NCBI RefSeq assembly: GCF_900168125.1
Contig: NZ_FUZF01000012.1
Span: 1-64,000 of the forward strand
DNA: 64,000 nucleotides
Direction: 5' to 3'
Origin: Sphingobacterium nematocida
GTDB taxonomy: Bacteria > Bacteroidota > Bacteroidia > Sphingobacteriales > Sphingobacteriaceae
Shown here: piece by piece, positions 45,531 to 54,864 of the stretch
How the letters are laid out: each line of letters starts with the position of its first letter
Numbering within the stretch: position 1 is the first letter of the stretch
Notes under the pieces: generated by a model
Databases searched by the model: none
What the model saw: only the letters and a program-made list of their open reading frames with translations
Told to the model about the DNA's origin: nothing
Made by a program: the position numbers and the translations under genes

Positions 45531-47161
45531 AATTTTCGTATTTCTTTTTCTACTTGTACCGTAGGGATTTCCAGCGTCAGCGCTGTCGAGAATTCGACTA
45601 CGGCTTTATCATAATCACCCCTTTTGTACCAATACTTACCAGCAAGATAATAAACTAACCAAAGATTCGGATTAAGCGCTTTAAAATTTATCATCCTTTC
45701 TTCTGGAATTTCTACACCTGAACGCATCGCTAACATGATACTATCGGATTCACACTTGTAGTTCTCATAATTCTTATAAGCCGACGTTCTTACAAAAGAA
45801 TCTTCATCTATGGTCAACGAATCTATTTGGTGCGATCGTCCGATGACGGACTCTTCCGAAAAGATATCATCCAAATTATATGCCGTAAATACGCCCAACT
45901 GATAAGGAGCACTAGACACCCAGACTAACTTATCCTCAGGTTTAAATATCACCGCATGATGAGCCAATAAATGATTAAGCGACTTATCGTTGCCATAGCC
46001 AATATTTTCGTCCGAGATACCTAAGCGATTTCGCAATATCATCGCCATTTTTGTAGGATTTAGTCTATTCTCCCGATTCAGTAGTTCCAACAGCCGATCA
46101 TACCTATATTTTGAATGACTATTTTGAATATGTGTAATGTTACGCTCATCATTAACATAGCTATTCGACTGAAAATGATTAGTGCAGACAAGCTGATCCC
46201 CATTTTCGACTTCATAGACCCCAAATTTCTTGGGCGAGATCTCCAACAGCACAGCCTTTTTATCTTTTGCACTACCAATCATCAGGGATTCGGAAACAAA
46301 AGATTGCGCACCTTTAGCAATAGCGGTAGCTTCTTCGATAGTACTTGCTTTTTCTAAAATTTCCCTCGCCACAATAGAAATCGGTTTCTTCGCCGAAAGT
46401 GGAATAGAAGACTTTCCAGCGTTCATAGTCACGGTAAGCCCCTCCTTATTCATGCCGGAAACAACACCTACCATTCCCGGCCACGAAATTGACACAAACG
46501 GGATTCCCGACTCAGGACGCACAAAGTTCACCACTTTATTCTCGGCAAATGCATCGTCCACATAAAAATCAAAATTTCGACCAATTAAAAGTTTACCATC
46601 TTCTGTCTTATCACCCCACGAGGCTACCGAGGAACATCCAACAATAGCCAGATCACGCAAAGCATGTCCTAGATCATGCGCAGCGTGCATAAACAACGTC
46701 AAACTAAAATTATCCCCTGCATAAGGATAAGCACCATTTAAATGAGAAGACAGACCGTATATTTCATCCAGATAAACCGTCGGTATATAATCGTCTAATC
46801 GACGTCCATACCAGTGTATAAATTTAGACACCAAACGCTGTTTAAATCTAGAAGGAACCATATCTTCCAATTTATTCATAAAGACACGTTGTTGATACCT
46901 AAAAAGGTCTTCTGTCAACAGTCCTATCCTATTTCCCAGATTATACGATTCCCCAGATACATAAAGCTCCCAATTTCCATATCTATTCCTTACCAAATAA
47001 TCCTTATTACTCAACATACGTAAAGAATCGCACTCTTTCATTAGCCTTACCGTATCCGACTGCTCATGAAACGTCCGTGCATACCGCTTGGATACCTTAT
47101 TAGACACACAGGATACACATACGACAGCAACAAATACAAGCTGGAGGATCACCCTATACAT
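45497..47161 (-). CDS. C45-type N-terminal-nucleophile hydrolase/acyltransferase lipoprotein with TPR tail
   Basis: A 554-residue protein with a lipoprotein-like signal (Cys15 or Cys18). The central domain resembles the C45 acyl-CoA:6-aminopenicillanate acyltransferase fold: G-C-S-S with candidate nucleophile Cys176 exposed after self-cleavage, then G-R-N-F-D-F-Y and N-K-E-G-L-T-V-T-M-N-A. The last 60 residues form a TPR-like helical pair (Y-K-R-G-D-Y-D-K-A). Substrate is unknown. In this cluster it might acylate or deacylate the pigment or a lipid partner in the envelope. Its start overlaps the oxidoreductase stop by 8 nt. Confidence 0.8.
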   Translation of the reverse strand: MYRVILQLVFVAVVCVSCVSNKVSKRYARTFHEQSDTVRLMKECDSLRMLSNKDYLVRNRYGNWELYVSGESYNLGNRIGLLTEDLFRYQQRVFMNKLEDMVPSRFKQRLVSKFIHWYGRRLDDYIPTVYLDEIYGLSSHLNGAYPYAGDNFSLTLFMHAAHDLGHALRDLAIVGCSSVASWGDKTEDGKLLIGRNFDFYVDDAFAENKVVNFVRPESGIPFVSISWPGMVGVVSGMNKEGLTVTMNAGKSSIPLSAKKPISIVAREILEKASTIEEATAIAKGAQSFVSESLMIGSAKDKKAVLLEISPKKFGVYEVENGDQLVCTNHFQSNSYVNDERNITHIQNSHSKYRYDRLLELLNRENRLNPTKMAMILRNRLGISDENIGYGNDKSLNHLLAHHAVIFKPEDKLVWVSSAPYQLGVFTAYNLDDIFSEESVIGRSHQIDSLTIDEDSFVRTSAYKNYENYKCESDSIMLAMRSGVEIPEERMINFKALNPNLWLVYYLAGKYWYKRGDYDKAVVEFSTALTLEIPTVQVEKEIRKLWEKSNRKQKK

Positions 47162-48674
47162 CGGTTGCTTTTTTAATCTTATTCAACAAATAACTGCCTC
47201 CTAGTATTTCCATACAAGTAGCCACAGCACCAATAGTAACTCCCAATACACCGTGCATTCCTACACTTTGTCCAACAAAATACAGATTAGGAATTTTGGT
47301 CTTAGGTGATATACGACTCTGCATCTCATCGTTAACGTCTTTTTGCGGACCATATAAGTTACCGTCGCTTGTACCAATATAATCCCGATAAGATAGCGGT
47401 GTAGAGGCATAGGTATCCAATACGGCACGTGGTAGCTCCGGCCATTCCACAGCTAGCTTATCTAACATCTTATTTACTTTTTGCGCCTTAAATTTAGCAT
47501 AACCTTCCCCCCTATCAGATTCCTGAACGACTGTATTCTTAGATAGTTTCCATCGTTTAACTTCTTCAAATCGCATAACACTCAAACATGTCAATGTATC
47601 TGCAAATCCGGGCGTATCTTTCCCCTCAGTCATAGACAGCATATACATCGTCGGCCATTGATCCTCATCATAGGCTGCGAGATTCCACAATAACGCTTTA
47701 TCTGTATGGTAATAAGTATTTGATGGAAGGTAAGGTATGACACCTTCCTTTAACACAAAATGCGCACTAAAGGAAGACACTGTAAGGTGAAGATTTTGAA
47801 TTCTGTCAAAATAAACCGGACGAAAGAACTCTCGACCGACTTGTTTCAATGTAGTCTGCGGTTCCACATTGGAGATAAACACATCAGCCTGATATTGCTT
47901 TCCCTCCTTTGTCTCTACCATATTGATACGCCCATTCGCATAATTGTAATGCACAACCTCCTGGTGACGTATCGCATCTCCTCCCAATGCTCTAAGTTGT
48001 CGTACCAATTGTTTACTGATCTGACTCCCTCCATTTAAACATCGAAACGAACTTTGGATATATGAATTAATCGTCAGCGCATGAACATAAAATGGAGTCT
48101 TTTCCGTATCTCCGGCATATAAAAAATTTGCTCCTGCTAAAACAGCTCTCAAAGTACTATTCGACGTCAATCGCTCAAAATAAGCATACACACTAATTTC
48201 AGAAAGGGGACTACGACGCTTTGTACCTTCTTCTAAATTGTACAACGGAAATTCCCCACAAACAATCTGCAAATCTGCAACGTACCGTTCTATTGCAGTA
48301 CGCTCTTCAGGGAAAAAAGGAATTAGATGATTGACAAAATTAGTATACCCTTGCGCCAAGGGATAGGCCTTAGATTGATCTCCGAAACGAACCCAATCGA
48401 ACACCTCTGGCATGGCCGACAGGTTAAGTTTATCCATGATACCCAAATAGGAAAAATATCGGTACAAGTTCTGTCCTTTCGACAATCCACCTATATAATG
48501 CACCCCAGTATCAAAGACTTTCTTCCTTCGGGAAAATGTCTGCAGATTACCTCCGAACTGATTATTTTTCTCCAGTACACAGACCCTTTTACCCTCTTTA
48601 GCCAAAAGTACAGCCGCGGCCAATCCCCCTAAACCGCTGCCTACAATTACAACATCATATTCAGTCCGCTGCAT
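47154..48674 (-). CDS. FAD-dependent phytoene-desaturase-like oxidoreductase
   Basis: About 506 residues from ATG 48674 (M-Q-R-T-E-Y-D-V-V-I-V-G-S-G-L-G-G-L). The frame extends 16 codons further but into the upstream gene; the chosen start overlaps it by 14 nt. The dinucleotide-binding G-S-G-L-G-G-L-A-A-A and C-V-L-E-K-N are at residues 10-40. The CrtI/RetH-like C-terminus has G-V-L-G-V-T-I-G-A. CrtI-like proteins occur in flexirubin-type clusters; the exact oxidation is unproven. It lies within the minus-strand operon. Confidence 0.88.
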   Translation of the reverse strand: MQRTEYDVVIVGSGLGGLAAAVLLAKEGKRVCVLEKNNQFGGNLQTFSRRKKVFDTGVHYIGGLSKGQNLYRYFSYLGIMDKLNLSAMPEVFDWVRFGDQSKAYPLAQGYTNFVNHLIPFFPEERTAIERYVADLQIVCGEFPLYNLEEGTKRRSPLSEISVYAYFERLTSNSTLRAVLAGANFLYAGDTEKTPFYVHALTINSYIQSSFRCLNGGSQISKQLVRQLRALGGDAIRHQEVVHYNYANGRINMVETKEGKQYQADVFISNVEPQTTLKQVGREFFRPVYFDRIQNLHLTVSSFSAHFVLKEGVIPYLPSNTYYHTDKALLWNLAAYDEDQWPTMYMLSMTEGKDTPGFADTLTCLSVMRFEEVKRWKLSKNTVVQESDRGEGYAKFKAQKVNKMLDKLAVEWPELPRAVLDTYASTPLSYRDYIGTSDGNLYGPQKDVNDEMQSRISPKTKIPNLYFVGQSVGMHGVLGVTIGAVATCMEILGGSYLLNKIKKATDV

Positions 48675-51600
48675 ACGCTTTCCTATAGATATGAACACCA
48701 TTCTTTGCCGACACCGATACAAATCCGATCTGTAGAAGAAAGTCTAGATTATTCCCGCTATTGACATTCACAATACAAGGATAAGCACTCCAACCATCCC
48801 AAGAATAATCCTCAACAAGCAACAATTTTGAAATTAACAGCAGGTCACTATCCTGATGTAAAGCTGTGAACCGCACAGAACGGGAAGAAGACCAATAGAT
48901 GCTTTCAGCGACCCGCCTACATTCTGCCTCACAAATCAAACCGAGTACATTGCGTTTACCCTTTTGCAAAGAAAGCAAATAATCAAGTTCTCCAAAAGAT
49001 GTACTCCAATGTAGCCAGATCCCCCCCTGTGGCAACTGTACATTGAGCTCCCAGAACAATTGTTTCCAACGATTTAGAGAGTTTTTTACCGATTCTATAA
49101 TTTCATCGTCTTTATAGAGGTATGCCAACTTAATTTTAGAAACAAAATAGTCCGGATTTTCAATTGAAAATCGTTGGTCTTCAAAATTTGCTTTAAAAGA
49201 GGCTGAAATTGTTTTTGTCCTCTCCGAATAAGTTCTGCCATACGTTTCATCAGCTATGGAGATACGCCTCCCAACTATTGGACAAAGCTGTCCAGGAAAA
49301 ATCAGTATATCTCCCTTGGGCAATACATCTCCATTACCATGGATATAAACAGGAAGAATATCTAGTTGCAATCGTTCTGCCAAATAAAATGCTCCTTTAT
49401 GAAACCGCTTAATTTGATTGTCATAGGACCGTGTTCCTTCAGGAAACACAACAATAGAATATCCCTGTTCCACTTTTTCCCTCAAAAGATCTAAGCTGCC
49501 TTCCACTCCACTACTTGTCGGATAAAATCCCAATACCCGGACTACTTTTCCAAAAATTGGAGATTTCCAAACCCAATCATTCACCAAAAAGATCATTTTG
49601 GGCACCAACATCCCCATAGTAAGCGTATCTAAAAACGAACTATGATTACCAATAACTACAGCAGGTCTCTCAAAACTTTCATCATAAAGATTGACCATGT
49701 TATTACTCACCAAAGGATAACCGTACAACACCGATTTCATAAATTTAGAGACCGTATAACGCAAAAATCTATCTTTACGAGCCTGCTTAATAGGAATGAT
49801 TGGTAGTATCAGCCTCGCGAAGAACGAAAGTACAATACACCCGAGTCCATAATACACAAAGAACAATAAGGACCATAGTAAAATAAGAATAGTAAAGGGA
49901 GATTTTCCACGCCTTGCTCTCTCCGTGATAAAAAAACGAAAGATTATCGGATAAAAAACAAAAGTAATAACCACCGCCGCAAAAACACCAATTAATGATA
50001 CCGAAGATATCGAAATTAATGCAGGATGCTTAGCGAAGATCAATGCCCCAATAGCCAAAACAGTAGTAAGCACTGCCAACAAAATAGAAGTCCGGAATAC
50101 CTGCAGCTCGTCCTCTCCCGTGCTGTATTGTTTTTGCAGAGCCGCTGTCATAAAGATACTGAAGTCTACTCCATGTCCGAATACCAAAGTACATACAATC
50201 GCAGAAAAAATATTAAACTCCAATCCAAACAATCCCATCAACCCCGCTGTCACCAACCCCGTAAGACCAATAGGAATCGCTGCAAGCAACACAAGCTCCA
50301 ACCGTCTAAAAAACACCCACAGGATTAACAGTATGGCCAGCGAGGAGTATCCAACCAGAGCATTAAAATCATCCCTCAATTTTCCCAAAAAAGTCTCGTT
50401 TAGCTGCTTTCGATCCACCACCACCACTCCTGGTATTTCTTCTAACTTTTTGATGAGCTGATTTCTATATTTTTCATCCAGTTTAACCATCGACGACACT
50501 GTAAAAAAGCCGTTCTTACTGACGACAAAATCTCGTATCCCCGTATTAGGCAGCTGTCCAAAATCCGAAAGTTGCATTGGAAAAAATGGTTCTCGTAACA
50601 GCCCAAAAAACTGTTCATAAGCATCTGCTGTAAATCCATATTGCTCCCCCATCGTACGGAGATTTCGTATGACCAGCTCTTTGTTATGATAATGCCAGAA
50701 TGAGTTCCATGCCGCTATTTTAGCCTGTTGTACCTGAATAGGATTCAACAAATCACTTACATTTGAAAAGTCCAATATAAGATCCCTTTCTTTTGCCAAA
50801 CTAAGGTAATCGGCAATTTCTTCGTTGCGTTGCAAAGCCGTATCCAAGGTATTACCTGTAGCTACCACATACAATGATTTGGCCGAAGTGTTCGTCAACC
50901 GATCCAAACGAGCTTCGGTCTCCGCTAAATCAGTTGGCATATAATTTAATCCCGCCAAATCGTTATTAAACCTTACTTTACCACTCGTAAACAAACTAAC
51001 ACCAATAAGTACGATACAAGAAAAAAGCAAGATCCTACTTCTTTCAAAAGGAAATGCCGCTATTTTATCCAGCAGGTTATTATGTTTCAACTCTTCTTTT
51101 GGCTTATAAAGGTGCGGAATGATAAGCAACGTAAATATCGCAGAAGCTACTAGAGTAATTGAGGCAAAAATCCCCAAATCTATCAATGCCGTAGAGTGCA
51201 CAAAAAGAAGACATAGAAATGCAACAGCATTGGTCGTTCCTGACATCAGCAATGGCTTGGTCAATTCCTTAAACAACACTTTCACATCGGTATTTTTCTT
51301 GAAATGTGTCAAGATATGCAAGGTAAAATCGATCGTGATACCGATTAAAACAGCCCCGATACTGAGTGATATAGCCGATATAACTGGCTTATACAAATAA
51401 ATGCACCCTAATGCAAATACAGTTGCGAAGATAGTCGGGATGAAGACTAAAATAGGTATATACAACTTCTTATAAAACAAGACCAAGAGTACCATCAGTA
51501 CCGACATTGATATCAGTATTGTTTTTAGGATATCTCCTTTTATCTGATCCGCATTCGCAACAGCCACCAACGCTGAACCAAAATAAGAAACGGTAACACG

Positions 51601-52332
51601 TCCTTCGTAGGACGAATTCCAGGATTTTTGCAAACTATAAAGTCCCTCTGCAAAGGCTTTATTCTTTTCTGTCTCAGCCCCCTCATACATCGGGCTTAAA
51701 AATAAAAGTATCTGTGTACTGTCTTTGCTCATTATGAAACCGTCATAGAGCAAAAAACTATCTCCTATGCCGATTCGTTGCAATTTTTGAAGTCCCATCA
51801 CGGCTAAGCCCAAGGGGTCTTTCTGAATAAAATCACCTAAGACAAATCCCGATGGCGATGACAATGCCTCATAATTTGAAGACATTCTTTCAGACATTCC
51901 CTCCTCCGATATACGTACCGCTAGGCTATCGTAATCCGCATTATCTAGAAAAAAAGGAATATGTTCGTAAACAAAATCATATGCTTGCCCAACAGCTGCA
52001 TCGTCCAGACGCCCAGTAATTTCCTTGATATGTAGACTATCCTGCGCTAGGGTGTCAGCCAGATTTTGAGCTGCCACAACAAAATCTTCAACCGGCGTAG
52101 TTGGAGTTCGTTCCAACAGCACGGTGATCTTGTCAGAGAAATTAATCTGCCGAATGGCCTTGGTTGTTAAGTCTGATTTCTCACTTTTGGGAATAATTTG
52201 AGTAATGTCTTCTTCAAATCGCAACTTAGAGGCTAGAAATCCGAAAAACAGTAAAAACAAAAAGGCTATCAGAACGGCTATCGTTTTATGCCGCTGTACC
52301 CAACAATAGATATGATAAAAAAGTAAATGCAT
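48661..52332 (-). CDS. RND/MMPL exporter fused to acyltransferase and a methyltransferase-like tail
   Basis: A 1223-residue fusion. Residues about 1-850 are an MMPL-type RND transporter: a first membrane helix near 15-33, a periplasmic loop, helical bundles near 270-420 and a second set near 650-800. About 870-1050 is a PlsC-type acyltransferase with His897 in N-H-S-S-F-L-D and Glu965 in F-P-E-G-T-R-S. The last 170 residues resemble a class I methyltransferase in which the Gly-rich SAM loop reads L-H-W-S-T-S-F-G. In aryl-polyene clusters the exporter is thought to carry the lipid-linked pigment. The start codon overlaps the glycosyltransferase stop as TAATG. Confidence 0.9.
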   Translation of the reverse strand: MHLLFYHIYCWVQRHKTIAVLIAFLFLLFFGFLASKLRFEEDITQIIPKSEKSDLTTKAIRQINFSDKITVLLERTPTTPVEDFVVAAQNLADTLAQDSLHIKEITGRLDDAAVGQAYDFVYEHIPFFLDNADYDSLAVRISEEGMSERMSSNYEALSSPSGFVLGDFIQKDPLGLAVMGLQKLQRIGIGDSFLLYDGFIMSKDSTQILLFLSPMYEGAETEKNKAFAEGLYSLQKSWNSSYEGRVTVSYFGSALVAVANADQIKGDILKTILISMSVLMVLLVLFYKKLYIPILVFIPTIFATVFALGCIYLYKPVISAISLSIGAVLIGITIDFTLHILTHFKKNTDVKVLFKELTKPLLMSGTTNAVAFLCLLFVHSTALIDLGIFASITLVASAIFTLLIIPHLYKPKEELKHNNLLDKIAAFPFERSRILLFSCIVLIGVSLFTSGKVRFNNDLAGLNYMPTDLAETEARLDRLTNTSAKSLYVVATGNTLDTALQRNEEIADYLSLAKERDLILDFSNVSDLLNPIQVQQAKIAAWNSFWHYHNKELVIRNLRTMGEQYGFTADAYEQFFGLLREPFFPMQLSDFGQLPNTGIRDFVVSKNGFFTVSSMVKLDEKYRNQLIKKLEEIPGVVVVDRKQLNETFLGKLRDDFNALVGYSSLAILLILWVFFRRLELVLLAAIPIGLTGLVTAGLMGLFGLEFNIFSAIVCTLVFGHGVDFSIFMTAALQKQYSTGEDELQVFRTSILLAVLTTVLAIGALIFAKHPALISISSVSLIGVFAAVVITFVFYPIIFRFFITERARRGKSPFTILILLWSLLFFVYYGLGCIVLSFFARLILPIIPIKQARKDRFLRYTVSKFMKSVLYGYPLVSNNMVNLYDESFERPAVVIGNHSSFLDTLTMGMLVPKMIFLVNDWVWKSPIFGKVVRVLGFYPTSSGVEGSLDLLREKVEQGYSIVVFPEGTRSYDNQIKRFHKGAFYLAERLQLDILPVYIHGNGDVLPKGDILIFPGQLCPIVGRRISIADETYGRTYSERTKTISASFKANFEDQRFSIENPDYFVSKIKLAYLYKDDEIIESVKNSLNRWKQLFWELNVQLPQGGIWLHWSTSFGELDYLLSLQKGKRNVLGLICEAECRRVAESIYWSSSRSVRFTALHQDSDLLLISKLLLVEDYSWDGWSAYPCIVNVNSGNNLDFLLQIGFVSVSAKNGVHIYRKAYAAD

Positions 52333-53519
52333 TATTCTGCTGACACCGATTTATTCTGCCTCGTTCGAATCAAAACATAACTTCCAAACCCCACGAGTAG
52401 GCCTATTACGGTAGACAAAACCAAAGAGCCTACAAGATACTGTACCAAGTGTTGTTGTATTGTACCAAAGTTGATAGTTTCCAACTCAAACAAACCCTTG
52501 GGACTTGACGAGGGGAGGATCACTCCGCCAACGACCAATGAGGCGTATATGATCAAAGGGATAAATGGAGGTAGACTTATATTTGAAAAAGCAAAAGCCA
52601 AAACTTTGTTCAGCCTAAAGAATACAGATAAGGTAATCACTAATGCGGTCTGAAATCCCCAAACCGGAGCTATTCCCATAAATACTCCAAATCCAATTGA
52701 AGCCGCCATCTTCTCAGGAGAATCTTCCGAACCGAATACATTCTCTTTAAGGAACTCATTCAGACTTTTTTTTTTGAATGACCGAAAAAAATTGCGAGGG
52801 ATAATATAGAAAAATGTGAGAAACACCAACACCGTGTTCAAGATACTAATACGCGTAAAATCCTTAAAAGGACGAAAATGAGAAACCCGCTCCAATGGGT
52901 CGTACAAAACCCGTACGGGTATATTTTTTACCGCAACACCGTTCCAGGCGGCACGCACAATAATCTCAATTTCAAATTCGAACTTACGGGTATAATATCT
53001 CTTCGGAATAGCCAGCAACGGATACGCTCGATAGCCCGACTGCGTATCATCCAACTTAAGACCTGTTTCAAACCAAAACCAAAAATTAGAAAACTTATTC
53101 CCAAAGGAAGATTTCTTCGGCACCGAATCCTGTGTCATATTCCGGGATCCGATCAACAAGACCGACTCCGTTGCCTTTTCAATCTCGGTAACAAAAATCG
53201 GTAAATCACTAGGGTAATGCTGCCCATCCGAGTCAATGGAAATAGCATACTTGTAACCAAGTGTCCGTGCTTTAGATAATCCTGCTCTTAGCGCACAACC
53301 CTTTCCTCTATTCCTGTCAAAATCTATTTGTTCAAGCTGTGGATAATCATTTAATATATCAACAGTACTATCGGTAGCCCCATCATTCACAACAAGCACC
53401 TGTTTAGTATATTCTAAAACACCGTCCAACACACGACGCAGGGTTTTATCATTATTATAAGTAGGTATAATAACAATGATTCCCAAACTTTCGAATCGGT
53501 GTTGCAAAGTATCTTCCAT
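52332..53519 (-). CDS. Family 2 glycosyltransferase fused to DUF2062
   Basis: A 395-residue membrane protein. The N-terminal GT2 domain has I-I-P-T-Y-N-N, the sugar-nucleotide motif D-S-D-G-Q-H, and R-G-K-G-C-A-L-R near residues 75-82. The C-terminal DUF2062 domain (about 255-390) has three or four membrane helices with G-V-F-M-G-I-A-P and F-S-N-I-S-L-P-P. It probably glycosylates a lipid-bound intermediate at the inner membrane. Fusions of this kind recur in aryl-polyene/flexirubin clusters. Translationally coupled to the exporter. Confidence 0.9.
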   Translation of the reverse strand: MEDTLQHRFESLGIIVIIPTYNNDKTLRRVLDGVLEYTKQVLVVNDGATDSTVDILNDYPQLEQIDFDRNRGKGCALRAGLSKARTLGYKYAISIDSDGQHYPSDLPIFVTEIEKATESVLLIGSRNMTQDSVPKKSSFGNKFSNFWFWFETGLKLDDTQSGYRAYPLLAIPKRYYTRKFEFEIEIIVRAAWNGVAVKNIPVRVLYDPLERVSHFRPFKDFTRISILNTVLVFLTFFYIIPRNFFRSFKKKSLNEFLKENVFGSEDSPEKMAASIGFGVFMGIAPVWGFQTALVITLSVFFRLNKVLAFAFSNISLPPFIPLIIYASLVVGGVILPSSSPKGLFELETINFGTIQQHLVQYLVGSLVLSTVIGLLVGFGSYVLIRTRQNKSVSAE

Positions 53520-53527
53520 GATCTGTT

Positions 53528-54019
53528 CTACGGAGTTAATATACGCAGATCTGCAGTAGTAAATATTTTTGAACGCGTGGTCGCATAACGCTTTACTGCT
53601 TCTTTTACAACTTTAGTCTGCGTATCAAAATTAGTCAAAATCATTTGCTTATCCGTATTAATATTGCCTTTATACTTTAAGATCTTAGGCGTATTTTCTT
53701 GAATTATCAATCGCACTAGCCGTATCTCAACGTTATTTGGTGCTGCACTTACTGCGCTTTCAATGTCTTTAGCTCCGTCGATAAACAGTTCCTTCTTCGC
53801 TTTCCTATCCGATACATAACGAGCCTGCAAAGCATATGACGCCCCCTTGTATGCCAACAATACCGGATCAGTTTTATTATACTTCCTAAGCTGATTATAT
53901 AACGTCGATGTATATTCCTTAGAATTATCTGCCTTTTCAAAATTCGAACGGATGGAGGACAAATCAACTTGAAAGAACAACGAGATTGCCAATAAAACTG
54001 CTGTAAAACTATTAATCAT
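53528..54019 (-). CDS. Secreted helical protein of unknown function
   Basis: A 163-residue protein with a short signal peptide (about 1-20). The mature part is helical with TPR-like spacing (A-Y-K-G-A-S-Y-A-L-Q-A-R, then D-I-E-S-A-V-S-A-A-P-N-N-V-E-I-R). Its ATG directly follows the dehydratase stop (TAG-ATG, no gap) and it is 8 nt from the glycosyltransferase, so it is a member of the pigment operon. I cannot assign an activity; a periplasmic scaffold role is possible. Confidence 0.75.
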   Translation of the reverse strand: MINSFTAVLLAISLFFQVDLSSIRSNFEKADNSKEYTSTLYNQLRKYNKTDPVLLAYKGASYALQARYVSDRKAKKELFIDGAKDIESAVSAAPNNVEIRLVRLIIQENTPKILKYKGNINTDKQMILTNFDTQTKVVKEAVKRYATTRSKIFTTADLRILTP

Positions 54020-54391
54020 CTATTTCACTCTAAATGTACATGACAACTTTAACGCAACCGTATCTTCAAAATACGTTACATTCTTAACTTTATAGTCAGA
54101 CTCTTCCGTTCCCGAAATGTCAATTTCTAATCTTAAATCAGGATTAACTTCAGGATTGATAAGTGCCATAAATTTAACATTGGACGATTTATACATAAAC
54201 AATTCACGGTTCAAAAGCCCTTCACTAAGTTCTTTTACGATCTGCATCATACACACTCCAGGTGTCACTGGTTGATCTGGAAAATGTCCTTTAAAAATAG
54301 CATGGTACCGATTTAAAGTAATATCAGCGATGTATTTCTGTCCTTCGAGCTTCGTTAAACGGTGTACTGTATAGAAATCTTGTAAAAGCAT
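54020..54391 (-). CDS. FabZ-like 3-hydroxyacyl-ACP dehydratase (hotdog fold)
   Basis: A 123-residue hotdog-fold protein with the FabZ-type signature F-K-G-H-F-P-D-Q-P-V-T-P-G-V, including the catalytic-region histidine. The usual helix M-M-Q-I-V-K-E-L follows. In a polyene cluster it would dehydrate 3-hydroxyacyl-ACP to extend the conjugated chain. It is first in the leftward operon and divergent from the BlaI-type repressor, with a 109-nt shared intergenic region. Confidence 0.88.
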   Translation of the reverse strand: MLLQDFYTVHRLTKLEGQKYIADITLNRYHAIFKGHFPDQPVTPGVCMMQIVKELSEGLLNRELFMYKSSNVKFMALINPEVNPDLRLEIDISGTEESDYKVKNVTYFEDTVALKLSCTFRVK

Positions 54392-54408
54392 GTGTCTCCT
54401 TTCTCTTC

Positions 54409-54416
54409 CAAAGATA
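54409..54416 (-). promoter_or_regulatory. Putative -7 element of the dehydratase-led operon
   Basis: On the minus strand TATCTTTG matches TAnnTTTG and ends 17 nt upstream of the ATG at 54391. No clear -33 TTG is visible; the expected position falls just before operator 1 (54443-54458). Confidence 0.45.
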
Positions 54417-54434
54417 AAATAATTTAAATTTTAT

Positions 54435-54464
54435 TTTGCATTTACGAATTCTTTCGTAGATTTG
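54435..54464 (+). promoter_or_regulatory. Promoter of the blaI-like gene
   Basis: TTTG (54435-54438), an 18-nt spacer and TAGATTTG (54457-54464) match both Bacteroidetes promoter boxes. The first dyad operator occupies the spacer and touches the -7 box; the second covers the expected transcription start. This is the geometry expected for repression by steric exclusion. Confidence 0.65.
54443..54458. promoter_or_regulatory. Dyad operator 1 (BlaI-type)
   Basis: TACGAA-TTCT-TTCGTA: a perfect 6-bp inverted repeat with a 4-bp centre, identical in core to operator 2. Centre-to-centre distance is 24 bp. BlaI/MecI-family dimers bind comparable short dyads (classical half-site TACA/TGTA). Confidence 0.7.
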
Positions 54465-54466
54465 AT

Positions 54467-54482
54467 TACGAAAAGATTCGTA
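54467..54482. promoter_or_regulatory. Dyad operator 2 (BlaI-type)
   Basis: TACGAA-AAGA-TTCGTA: same arms as operator 1 with a different 4-bp centre. It lies 19 nt upstream of the ATG at 54501. The conserved flanks (T before and GA after) extend the match to about 20 bp. Confidence 0.7.
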
Positions 54483-54500
54483 GATAAAATTAAGATAGCG

Positions 54501-54863
54501 ATGAAACCCACCGAGAGTGAAATGGAAATCCTACAGGTTCTTTGGAACAAAGGACAATGTAGTGTACGCGAAGTCTTCGAGACCCTAGACAAAAAAGATG
54601 TTGGTTATACCACCATCCTCAAACTCATGCAGATCATGCACGAGAAAGAAATGGTCATTCGAGACACCTCTTCAAAAACACATATCTATACCGCCAAGAT
54701 CAGCAAGGAAAAAACACAATATCAATTCCTGAACAAAATGATAGATACCGTATACAACGGCTCTACTGCAAGACTGGTTATGCAGGCCCTAGGTAACCAC
54801 AAGGCTAGCAAAGAGGAAATAGATTTGATCAAAGATTATTTAAATCATCTAGAAAATAAGTAA
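54501..54863 (+). CDS. BlaI/MecI/CopY-family transcriptional repressor
   Basis: About 120 residues from ATG 54501 (M-K-P-T-E-S-E-M-E-I-L-Q). The open frame begins 13 codons earlier, but those would overlap operator 2 and are not family-like. It is a winged-helix protein with V-L-W-N-K-G-Q-C-S-V-R-E-V near 15-27 and T-T-I-L-K-L-M-Q-I-M as recognition helix, and a C-terminal dimerisation helix. In the family, an M56 membrane protease partner triggers its cleavage and derepression. Its stop is 1 nt before the M56 gene. Confidence 0.93.
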   Translation: MKPTESEMEILQVLWNKGQCSVREVFETLDKKDVGYTTILKLMQIMHEKEMVIRDTSSKTHIYTAKISKEKTQYQFLNKMIDTVYNGSTARLVMQALGNHKASKEEIDLIKDYLNHLENK

Positions 54864-54864
54864 A

